A stretch of DNA of 64,000 nucleotides from Planctomycetota bacterium. GTDB taxonomy: Bacteria > Planctomycetota > Planctomycetia > Gemmatales > Gemmataceae. Shown piece by piece: positions 35,565 through 43,127 of this stretch. A model generated the notes under the pieces. That model was not told the DNA's origin and ran no database searches. It was given only the letters and a program-made list of their open reading frames with translations. The translations under genes and the position numbers were made by a program. Within the stretch, counting starts at the first letter, position 1. Each line of letters begins with the position of its first letter. Location of the stretch: assembly GCA_009920765.1 (NCBI GenBank), contig RFZJ01000007.1, forward strand, positions 23,820 through 87,819, read 5' to 3'.

Positions 35565-36506
35565 TTACTTGATAGCGGTGATCAACAAAAAACTTGAATC
35601 ATGACCAGTTATCAAAAATTTCTCGTCTGGGGAGAATGCTATACAATAAGCCCCAAATAATTTTAGCTTTTTGTTAAAACTTGCTTTACCATCTGCAAGA
35701 TTCCAAATTGCTACATTGCCACCGTATCCGCTTATGGCCAAACTTTTACTGTCCTTGGATAGTGCTAAGCCGTAAAGGTCATCAGGGGTGGGCCCCATTT
35801 TCTTTGTTTCTGTTCCAGCCTGTACATTCCACAGCCTTACAAAGCGGTCCTGTCCGATAGAAACAAGTGAGTTATTATCAGTGAACGCAATACCTGTAAT
35901 GGCTGCGGTCGGGCCTTTTAAGGATTTGGTTTCTTTTTGTGATGCTATATCCCAAATTTTTATTGTCATATCAGCGCTTGCTGATGCTAAAGTTTTACCA
36001 TCAGGAGAAAATGCGACACTGTAAACCGAATTGGCATGTGAGCCTAAAGTTTTTAATTCTTTGCCATCTGATAGATTCCAAAGCTTGACTGATTTGTCGG
36101 AACTGCAAGTAGCCAAAGTTTTACCATCTGGGCTGATTGCGAATCCGTCAACAATTCCGGTATGGCCCTTAAGTTCTTGGGTCATTTTGCCATCTGCAAT
36201 ATTCCAAGCCTTTATAGTTGTATCAAGACTTGAAGAATAGATTGTTTTTCCATCCTTGCTGAAGCTGACCGCATAAACAGGTCCAGTATGACCCGTAATA
36301 GTGCGAATTTCTTTGCCGGTCGTAAAATCCCACAGTTTAACACTGTTGTCAAATCCCGCAGTTGCGAGAGTTTTCCCATCAGGGCTGAATGCTACCGAAT
36401 AAACCAATGCGTTATGGGCCTTGACTTCTTCAGGTGGGTACGCCGTTGCAATACTGATACCAATGAAAAAAACGAAGGATAAAGCAAAAACATTTCGAAT
36501 CATCAT
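35565..36506 (-). CDS. Secreted WD40 beta-propeller protein
   Basis: A 313-residue exported protein. The signal peptide (FALSFVFFIGISIATAYP) is followed by seven WD40 repeats, the number needed for one closed propeller. Repeat units are very regular (VYSVAFSPDGKTLATAG, NSVKLWDFTTGKE, VYAVSFSKDGKTIYSS, and so on), ending with YCIAFSPDEKFLITGH. WD40 propellers are interaction platforms. Secreted single-propeller proteins of this type are abundant in planctomycetes. No partner is apparent. Confidence 0.9.
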   Translation of the reverse strand: MMIRNVFALSFVFFIGISIATAYPPEEVKAHNALVYSVAFSPDGKTLATAGFDNSVKLWDFTTGKEIRTITGHTGPVYAVSFSKDGKTIYSSSLDTTIKAWNIADGKMTQELKGHTGIVDGFAISPDGKTLATCSSDKSVKLWNLSDGKELKTLGSHANSVYSVAFSPDGKTLASASADMTIKIWDIASQKETKSLKGPTAAITGIAFTDNNSLVSIGQDRFVRLWNVQAGTETKKMGPTPDDLYGLALSKDSKSLAISGYGGNVAIWNLADGKASFNKKLKLFGAYCIAFSPDEKFLITGHDSSFLLITAIK

Positions 36507-36530
36507 ATTGTTACCTAATTGTCTAGGGGC

Positions 36531-39500
36531 CTAGGGAATTTCAAGATCAAAGCCTCGGGTAGGCACGCCGGGAGCAAATCCTCGTCGGAGTGTGTTCTCT
36601 GTAATAGTCCTTGGAAGGACAAATTGCAACAAATAATCGGTGCCACCTGCTTTGGAGCCTAATCCACTTAACCTGTAACCACCAAAGGGCTGCCTGTGAA
36701 CCATTGCACCGGTTATCTTCCTATTAATATAAAGATTTCCTGCTTCAATGTATCTTGAAATCAGGCTGATCGATTCCGGATTTCTCGAATAGACACCTGC
36801 AGTAAGGGCGTATGGGGTATCGTTGGCAATTGAAATTGCTTGGTGAAGAGAGTCATAAGGTATGAGGGCGATAACTGGGCCAAAAATTTCTTGCTGGCAT
36901 AAGTCAGATTTCGGGTCTGCATCTGCGAAAATTGCGGGGCCAACAAAAAAGCCCTCGTTAATAAGATTACCAACATCAGCTCTGTAAATAAGCTTTGCTG
37001 ATTTTTTTGAATCTTCGATCCTTTTTTCGATTCTGACTCGTGAATCTTCATCAATCACTGGCCCAATCTGATTTGCAGGGTCCTCTGCAGGCCCTAAAGT
37101 TTTTGATGCAACAGCTTCTGAAAGTCTTTTGCCAAACGCATCATGCATTTCCCTGGGAATAAGTACTCTGCTGCAAGCAGAGCATTTTTGACCCTGAAAA
37201 TCGATTGCACTGCTTACGACCCCGGTTAAGGCTTCGTCCATGTCTGCATCTTTGTCGATGATAATGCAGTTTTTCCCGCCCATTTCAGCAATTATCTTTT
37301 TGACAAATTTGGCACTGGGATCGGTTTTAGAGGCCAGTTGATTAATTTCCAATCCAACTTTTCTTGAACCAGTAAATGCGATGATTGAAGTTAAAGGATT
37401 AGAAACCAAATGCGGACCAATTTCTTCCCCAATCCCAGGTAGGAATTGAACAACTGATTCTGGAAAACCAGATTCTAATAAGATTTTCATCCACTGATAG
37501 GCCACTACGCTTGATTGTTCTGCAGGCTTCATGATGAGAGTGTTGCCAGTAGCTAAAGCCGCTGCGGACATACCGGCAAGAATAGCTAAAGGAAAATTCC
37601 AAGGTGAAATCACAACAGCAACCCCACGGGGTTGGTAGAAAATTTGGTTTGTTTCTCCTGCAAGCTGAATAGTTTTAGGGATGGCCATTATTTCAGCAAG
37701 GCTTGCATAATATTCGCAAAAATCGATGGCTTCGCTGACATCGGCATCTGCCTCCCGCCAGCTTTTGCCACACTCAATAACTTGCCAAGATGCCATTTCC
37801 AATTTTCGCTCCCGGAGTTTTTGGGCAGCTTTTCGCAATTGATTTGCCCGCACACATGTTTTTACTTCATTCCAAGAATTGAACGCTTTTGATGCAGAAA
37901 TTATTGCCAGATTTGTATCAGTTATTGAAGCGCACCCTATTTTTCCAACTATATGATGTTTATGTGATGGATTAATGCTTTCAATAAAACTTTGGGTGTG
38001 GATTTCTTTTCCATTGATGATAGGTAGATAAGTTTTTGTTGGAAGAGAGGTAAGCATTTTAATTAATTTAGCCATCTCTAACCGATTTTTGGCAATTGTA
38101 AAGTCCGTAAGAGGTTCATTATGAAAAGTGTGATTTGATGTTATTGCAATCGGGGCAGCAGGGGGCTGGGTTGTAGCGGGTTTCATAAGTAAAAAATCCT
38201 CATCCTGACTATTTAACATACTGGCTTTTAGAAAAGAATCGTTTGCTGTGTTTTCGAGAAGCCTGCGAACAAAATAAGCCATGCCTGGAATTAATTCGCC
38301 AAACGGGGTGTAAACTCTCACCCGATAACCAAGCTTGGCCAATGCATTTCCCATGGCGTCACCCATGCCGTAAAGAACTTGAAATTCAAGGTTGGAATCG
38401 GGAACCTTAAGGATCTGGGCCTTGGCGATAGCGTAGGCAACACTGCGGGCATTATGGGAGCCAAATGCGGGGCGTAAATGGTTGTTATTCGAAAGAAGGA
38501 AACTGGTCAAAAATTCATAGTTTAAATCTGTTTGGGCTTTGGTTTGCCAAACAGGTTGATCCCATCCGTTTAAATTGGCGGTCACGGTTTCGTAATCCCA
38601 GTAAGCACCTTTGACAAGCCTGATCCATACTGGAGTTCCTCTTTTAGCAGCCCATTCCCGCAATTCGATCAGGTCTGAATGGCTTTGCTTAAGGTATGCC
38701 TGAATGGCTATTCCAACGTTGGGCCAATTTTTAAATTCAGGCTCTGCAAGAAGTGATTTAAAAGTATGAAGAATTATTTCTTTAAGGCTGGTTTGTTCCA
38801 TGTCGAAATAAATAAACAGGTTGTTTTTCATTGCGAATCTGAGGAGGGAGGCTATTTTGGGTCTTAGCCTTTGAAAGCTTTTTTCAGGGCAAATTGAATC
38901 TAATTGCGAATCTAGCGCAGAAACTTTTATTGAGATATTTTCTTTGGGTAGAACTGTGCCATAGCAGAAATCCAAATCACATGAAACGGTTTTTGCTTTT
39001 GATTTTTCAGAAAGCTCTAAGGCGAGTTTTTTATATTCTTCAAGCGAATAGTCTGCCTCTTTATTGGTAATGGTGGCTTCCCCAAGAATGTCAATAGTGT
39101 AACCTAGTCCAGATTTTCTGAGGCGGGTCAGGGATTTTTCAACTTCATTAAAATTGCTGCCTGCGATGAATTTTTTCGCCATTCTGCCCGCAGCGAATTT
39201 CGCACCAACCTCCAAAAGTTTCCCTGCTAATCCCCTTGATGGAAGGAGTTTTATTAAAAAGCTCATCCACCATGGTATTCCTGAGTCGGATTGCCCCAAG
39301 TAAGCTTTGAGGTGATCCGTGATTTCTTTAGGTGTGGTAAGCGATGGGAAAGAGTCGATAAACCTGAACAAGTTGATTTTTACATCATCGTTGTGTGTTG
39401 AAAATTCCATTAACCTATCTTCGAACCAATCCATTCCGAAGGGGATAGCTTGGTTTTTTTGCATTCGATCAAAAATGACCTTGCCAATTTTGATGATAGT

Positions 39501-39533
39501 TTCTTGGGAAGGTTCATCATCAATTGGTTTCAT
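36531..39533 (-). CDS. putA: Bifunctional proline dehydrogenase / P5C dehydrogenase
   Basis: Oxidises proline to glutamate in two steps, channelling P5C between active sites. The N-terminal FAD proline dehydrogenase barrel (about 120-430) shows RLVKGAYWDYE, FGSHNARSVAYAIAK and LYGMGDAMGNAL. The C-terminal aldehyde dehydrogenase (about 480-990) has VISPWNFPLAI, IAFTGSRKVG, the catalytic glutamate in AEMGGKNCII and the catalytic cysteine in GQKCSACSRVLIP. It ends with the PFGGYRLSGLGSKAGG block. At 1000 residues it is a minimal PutA without the DNA-binding domain seen in E. coli. I prefer ATG 39533 (GCAGG just upstream) over an in-frame ATG 27 bases earlier. Confidence 0.94.
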   Translation of the reverse strand: MKPIDDEPSQETIIKIGKVIFDRMQKNQAIPFGMDWFEDRLMEFSTHNDDVKINLFRFIDSFPSLTTPKEITDHLKAYLGQSDSGIPWWMSFLIKLLPSRGLAGKLLEVGAKFAAGRMAKKFIAGSNFNEVEKSLTRLRKSGLGYTIDILGEATITNKEADYSLEEYKKLALELSEKSKAKTVSCDLDFCYGTVLPKENISIKVSALDSQLDSICPEKSFQRLRPKIASLLRFAMKNNLFIYFDMEQTSLKEIILHTFKSLLAEPEFKNWPNVGIAIQAYLKQSHSDLIELREWAAKRGTPVWIRLVKGAYWDYETVTANLNGWDQPVWQTKAQTDLNYEFLTSFLLSNNNHLRPAFGSHNARSVAYAIAKAQILKVPDSNLEFQVLYGMGDAMGNALAKLGYRVRVYTPFGELIPGMAYFVRRLLENTANDSFLKASMLNSQDEDFLLMKPATTQPPAAPIAITSNHTFHNEPLTDFTIAKNRLEMAKLIKMLTSLPTKTYLPIINGKEIHTQSFIESINPSHKHHIVGKIGCASITDTNLAIISASKAFNSWNEVKTCVRANQLRKAAQKLRERKLEMASWQVIECGKSWREADADVSEAIDFCEYYASLAEIMAIPKTIQLAGETNQIFYQPRGVAVVISPWNFPLAILAGMSAAALATGNTLIMKPAEQSSVVAYQWMKILLESGFPESVVQFLPGIGEEIGPHLVSNPLTSIIAFTGSRKVGLEINQLASKTDPSAKFVKKIIAEMGGKNCIIIDKDADMDEALTGVVSSAIDFQGQKCSACSRVLIPREMHDAFGKRLSEAVASKTLGPAEDPANQIGPVIDEDSRVRIEKRIEDSKKSAKLIYRADVGNLINEGFFVGPAIFADADPKSDLCQQEIFGPVIALIPYDSLHQAISIANDTPYALTAGVYSRNPESISLISRYIEAGNLYINRKITGAMVHRQPFGGYRLSGLGSKAGGTDYLLQFVLPRTITENTLRRGFAPGVPTRGFDLEIP

Positions 39534-39710
39534 TGCCTGCGCCTTTTTTCTGTATTGCAAGCGTTTCTTTTATATTGGTTGCCTAATGGCTACCATTAGT
39601 TTCTAAATTAAAGATACTGTTATTTCGTAATAAAAAGAAGTTCAGATGTTGAGTAGAGGCATAAAGCCAGTAATATGTAAGGAATAAATTGTGTCTTAAA
39701 GGGAAGAACG

Positions 39711-40559
39711 ATGAAGATAGAAAAGTTTTCGATTGTAGGTCCGCTGGGGAACGGCGCACAGAGTGCGATTCTTCAGATTCGCATGACTAAATCCGCTGAA
39801 AATTTTGCGCTTAAAGTAGTGCCTCTTGAATCGCCTGAAGATATGAAATTCAAGGATCAGGCAGAGCATGAATTCAAAGTAGCGCAAATGTTTGATCATC
39901 CAAACCTTATTAAAATTCATGCGTTGGAACCTGTAAAAGACTGGATGTTTCGTCTTAAAAAAATGCACATGCTTATTGAGTTTGTCGATGGAAAAACAAT
40001 CGATGAAGCTCCTAGACTTTCTCCATTGCGCATTATTCAGGTTTTTGAGCAGGTTGCTCAAGCTCTTGTTCATATGCACAAGAAAGGAGTCTTTCATGCA
40101 GATATCAAACCAAATAATATCATGCTGGGTAAAGATGGCATTGTAAAAGTAATCGATTTTGGACTTTCCTGGATTCGTGATGAACCTAAAGACCGTATCC
40201 AGGGAACGCCTGAATATATGGCTCCCGAACAAGCTAAACATAAAATGGTCAACGAGCGGACTGACATTTATTCGTTAGGCGCTGCAATGTACAGAATGAT
40301 CACTGGTAAATTACCTCCGCCATCTTTGAATGAAGAAAACAAACCCATTGAATTAAAAACATGGCAAAAGCAATTTAAACCTGTTGAAGTCCTTATGCCG
40401 CCAATTAATAAAACTCTTGCCGAGCTTGTGAATAAATGCCTTTCTTTTCAAGCAACAGCAAGGCCTGAAAGGATGAGTGAAGTTCAGGGGGCATTGGATA
40501 AATTAGCCGAGGAATTGCTTAAAAATCCCAATGACGGCCTTGCGGGCTTGGAGTGGTAG
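39711..40559 (+). CDS. Serine/threonine protein kinase (compact, non-RD)
   Basis: A 282-residue eukaryotic-type kinase with no membrane helix or extra domain. The glycine loop is altered (GPLGNGAQSAIL). The ATP lysine is in FALKVV and the helix-C glutamate lies in AEHEFKVAQMFDHPN. The catalytic loop is HADIKPNNIML, with alanine in place of the usual arginine before the catalytic aspartate (non-RD). DFG (IDFGLS) and GTPEYMAPEQ complete the core. All residues needed for phosphotransfer are present, so activity is likely and need not depend on activation-loop phosphorylation. It is followed after 43 bases by the DUF3754 gene. Confidence 0.9.
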   Translation: MKIEKFSIVGPLGNGAQSAILQIRMTKSAENFALKVVPLESPEDMKFKDQAEHEFKVAQMFDHPNLIKIHALEPVKDWMFRLKKMHMLIEFVDGKTIDEAPRLSPLRIIQVFEQVAQALVHMHKKGVFHADIKPNNIMLGKDGIVKVIDFGLSWIRDEPKDRIQGTPEYMAPEQAKHKMVNERTDIYSLGAAMYRMITGKLPPPSLNEENKPIELKTWQKQFKPVEVLMPPINKTLAELVNKCLSFQATARPERMSEVQGALDKLAEELLKNPNDGLAGLEW

Positions 40560-40602
40560 ATTTTATATATGTATTTTGGCCGGTGAGTGGGAGTTTTAAT
40601 TA

Positions 40603-41840
40603 ATGGCCAATCATCGCCATCTTGAACATTCGATACTTGTCAGGAAAGGTGATCTGGTAAAGCTTATCCTCGGCGATTGTGGTTTTGATGCTCTAAAAAA
40701 AAAGAATTTGGTGCTGTTGCTTGAAACTTTATCTTCCTTGTTGTTCATGGAGTTTGCAGAACCTCTTGAGGTGATGAAGTCGCAGTATCATTTTTTTGAC
40801 CCTGATTCTAATTATTTGCCTCTAATAACAAATCAACCAAATTCGGATCTATCTGTTCTAGAATCATTTCCTTCAATTGATACTTTGGAAGCAGGTTTCA
40901 TAAGATTACTTGAGCATGCCAATTTTAAAAGAGTGACGTGGGAAAATGTGCATAAGTGGGAACAGGAATCTTCAAAATACTGGGGCCTAAATGTTGAAAT
41001 TAGGCAGGAAGAATTTGACCGCTTAATAATGTATTACAGGGGCGAAACTTTTCTTTTAAGGCGATCTGCAAAGTGGTGGATACCTTGGAAGCAAGAGAAG
41101 GTGCCTACCGCTGGGTTTTCCCGCTTTGCTGTTTTTGTGAAGATAAAAAAAAGCGTCCCGATGATACCTCGCCCGTTGCAAATCATGTTTTTCTAAAGTT
41201 ATTCAAAGACCTCCCTAAAAATGAAATCCCGATGGTTCTGCCAGGTGCAAAACCGCGACTCAATCGCATTGATCAAAGCATGATTGGTTATCCGCTTGTG
41301 ACTGGATTTGGCTGGGTTCTTTACAACATTGTTGTAGGTTTTTTAAAGGCTGGAATTGTTGCATTGTTCAGCATTACTATTTGGCCTTTGGCGTTGGCTT
41401 TTGGCGGTTATGGGTATCGTAGTTACTATAATTATGTGACTAAGAGGCAAAATTACGACTTACAGATGACGAAACATCTTTATTTTCAATTGCTTGACAG
41501 TAACGCAGGCGTAATCTCACGATTGATTGACGAAGCTGAAGAACAGCAAAGCAGAGAAGTGATGCTAGGGTATTATTGCTTGCTAAAATATGCTCCAGAA
41601 AAAGGTTGGAATATCCGGCAGTTGGATGATTTTGTTGAGCTATTCTTTGCCCAACACTTTGTTAAAAAAATTGATTACGATGTTGTGGATGGTGTTAAAA
41701 AACTTAAAGCACTTGGATTGGTAGAAGAATCTGAGGGTATGCTCAAGGCTATCCCAATTGATGATGCACTTAAGAAATTGCAGGACAAATGGGCTGTCCA
41801 ACTATCAGAACAACAGTTGTTTTCCAAGTATTCGAAATAA
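40603..41840 (+). pseudogene. DUF3754 (TMEM143-like) membrane protein, frameshifted
   Basis: Two overlapping frames make one DUF3754 protein. The first (40603-41196) gives the N-terminal part with GFIRLLEHANFKRVTWENV and IMYYRGET. From about 41060-41090 the homology moves to the frame of 41073-41840, which reads EGAYRWVFPLC, VFLKLFKDLPKNEIPMVLPG, two membrane helices (about 41300-41420) and NYDLQMTKHLYFQLLDSNAG with the DEAEEQQSREVMLGY tail. The shift equals loss of one base, and there is no canonical -1 slippery heptamer in frame. It is either a recent inactivating mutation or a sequencing/assembly error. The intact C-terminal half argues for error or a very recent event. The function of the family is unknown. 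Confidence 0.75.
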
Positions 41841-41864
41841 TTTTTGCTTATGAAAGGCCAGGCA

Positions 41865-42998
41865 ATGACGAATCAAGATGCAGTTGTGGGTGATTGGATT
41901 GCAGAGCGGATGTCACATATAGAGTCATCTGGCATTCGGAAGGTATTCGAACTTGCGAAGTCTATTAAAAATCCGATTAATTTAAGTATTGGCCAGCCAG
42001 ATTTTGATGTCCCGGAACCTATAAAAAAAGCGGCCAAAGACGCAATTGATGCTGGCAGAAATACCTACACACTCACCCAAGGTGTACCCGAACTAAGGCA
42101 GCAGTTGTTGCAGAATGTCCAGGCGAAATTTCCAGGATCTAATCGTGATTTGATTGTTACCAGTGGTACTAGTGGCGCCTTGGTTCTAGCTTTATGCTGC
42201 GTGGTTGATCCGGGCGATGAAGTTATTATTTTTGATCCTTACTTTGTCATGTATCCTCATCTTGTTTCCCTTGCAGGTGGAAAATCTGTTTTTATTGACA
42301 CTTATCCTGATTTCGAAATAGATATCGACAAAGTGGAAAAAGCCATCACAAATAAAACCAAAGTTATTTTGTTTAACAATCCAGCAAATCCAACAGGTAA
42401 AACTTATTCCCGGGATACTGTTAAAAATCTTGCAGAGCTTGCCAATAAGCATGGCGTTTTGTTGATTGCGGATGAGATTTATAGTGCTTTTCATTATGAT
42501 GGTTCGTTGCAAACACCAGCCGATTTCAATCAAAATGTCCTTGTTCTGGATGGATTTAGCAAATCTTATGGAATGACAGGTTGGCGAATGGGTTACGCAC
42601 ATGGACCCGCCAAATTAATTCAAGAAATGATCAAATTACAGCAATTCACTTTTGTTTGTGCACCTAGTATGGTTCAATACGCAGGTATCACTGCTTTAAA
42701 CCAAGATATGTCTGGTTTTATGCAGGAATATAAGCTGAAGCGTGATTTTCTTTTAAATGGAATAAAGGATTTTTACGATATACCAAAAGCAGGTGGAGCT
42801 TTTTATCTTTTTCCTAAAGCACCTGGGGGTAATAGTACAGCTTTTGTGGAAAAAGCTATCCAACTCGACTTATTAATAATACCAGGTAAGACTTTTAGTT
42901 CTTTCGATACGAATTTTAGAGTTAGTTTTGCTGCTAAACAGCAAACTTTAGAAAGAGGTGTTGAGGTTTTGCAAAAGCTTGCAAAATCTTTCAAATAA
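41865..42998 (+). CDS. Class I aminotransferase (aspartate aminotransferase-like)
   Basis: A PLP enzyme of fold type I, 377 residues from the ATG at 41865 (AAAGGCCAGG just upstream; longer in-frame starts at 41844/41850 are possible). Signatures are LSIGQPDFDVP, YTLTQGVPELR, NNPANPTGKTYS, ADEIYSAFHYDG, and the PLP lysine in GFSKSYGMTGWRMGYAHG, with arginine in FRVSFA for the alpha-carboxylate. It belongs to the I-gamma group of aspartate/other aminotransferases. The exact amino donor cannot be assigned from context. Confidence 0.88.
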   Translation: MTNQDAVVGDWIAERMSHIESSGIRKVFELAKSIKNPINLSIGQPDFDVPEPIKKAAKDAIDAGRNTYTLTQGVPELRQQLLQNVQAKFPGSNRDLIVTSGTSGALVLALCCVVDPGDEVIIFDPYFVMYPHLVSLAGGKSVFIDTYPDFEIDIDKVEKAITNKTKVILFNNPANPTGKTYSRDTVKNLAELANKHGVLLIADEIYSAFHYDGSLQTPADFNQNVLVLDGFSKSYGMTGWRMGYAHGPAKLIQEMIKLQQFTFVCAPSMVQYAGITALNQDMSGFMQEYKLKRDFLLNGIKDFYDIPKAGGAFYLFPKAPGGNSTAFVEKAIQLDLLIIPGKTFSSFDTNFRVSFAAKQQTLERGVEVLQKLAKSFK

Positions 42999-43023
42999 CA
43001 AAATTATCATTGTTTCAATAGAA

Positions 43024-43056
43024 GGGTTGACTTATTGTGAGTAAACCCGCCAAAAT
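43024..43056 (+). promoter_or_regulatory. Inverted repeat overlapping a possible promoter of the pseudo-caspase/S41 gene
   Basis: GGGTTGACT (43024-43032) and AGTAAACCC (43040-43048) form a 9-bp inverted repeat with one mismatch and a 7-base spacer. TTGACT within the left arm, followed after 18 bases by CAAAAT (43051-43056), resembles a sigma-70 promoter, so the repeat could be an operator overlapping it. There is no T run, which argues against a terminator for the aminotransferase. Confidence 0.35.
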
Positions 43057-43127
43057 GGTAAAAAGAAGGTTAAGTGAATTCCTAAACTTTGAAATAACTT
43101 GCACGGAACTCGAAAGGAATTTGGACT

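Noticed and set aside
41050..41090. Programmed -1 ribosomal frameshift joining the DUF3754 halves
   Set aside because: No X-XXY-YYZ heptamer occurs in the zero frame near the switch point.
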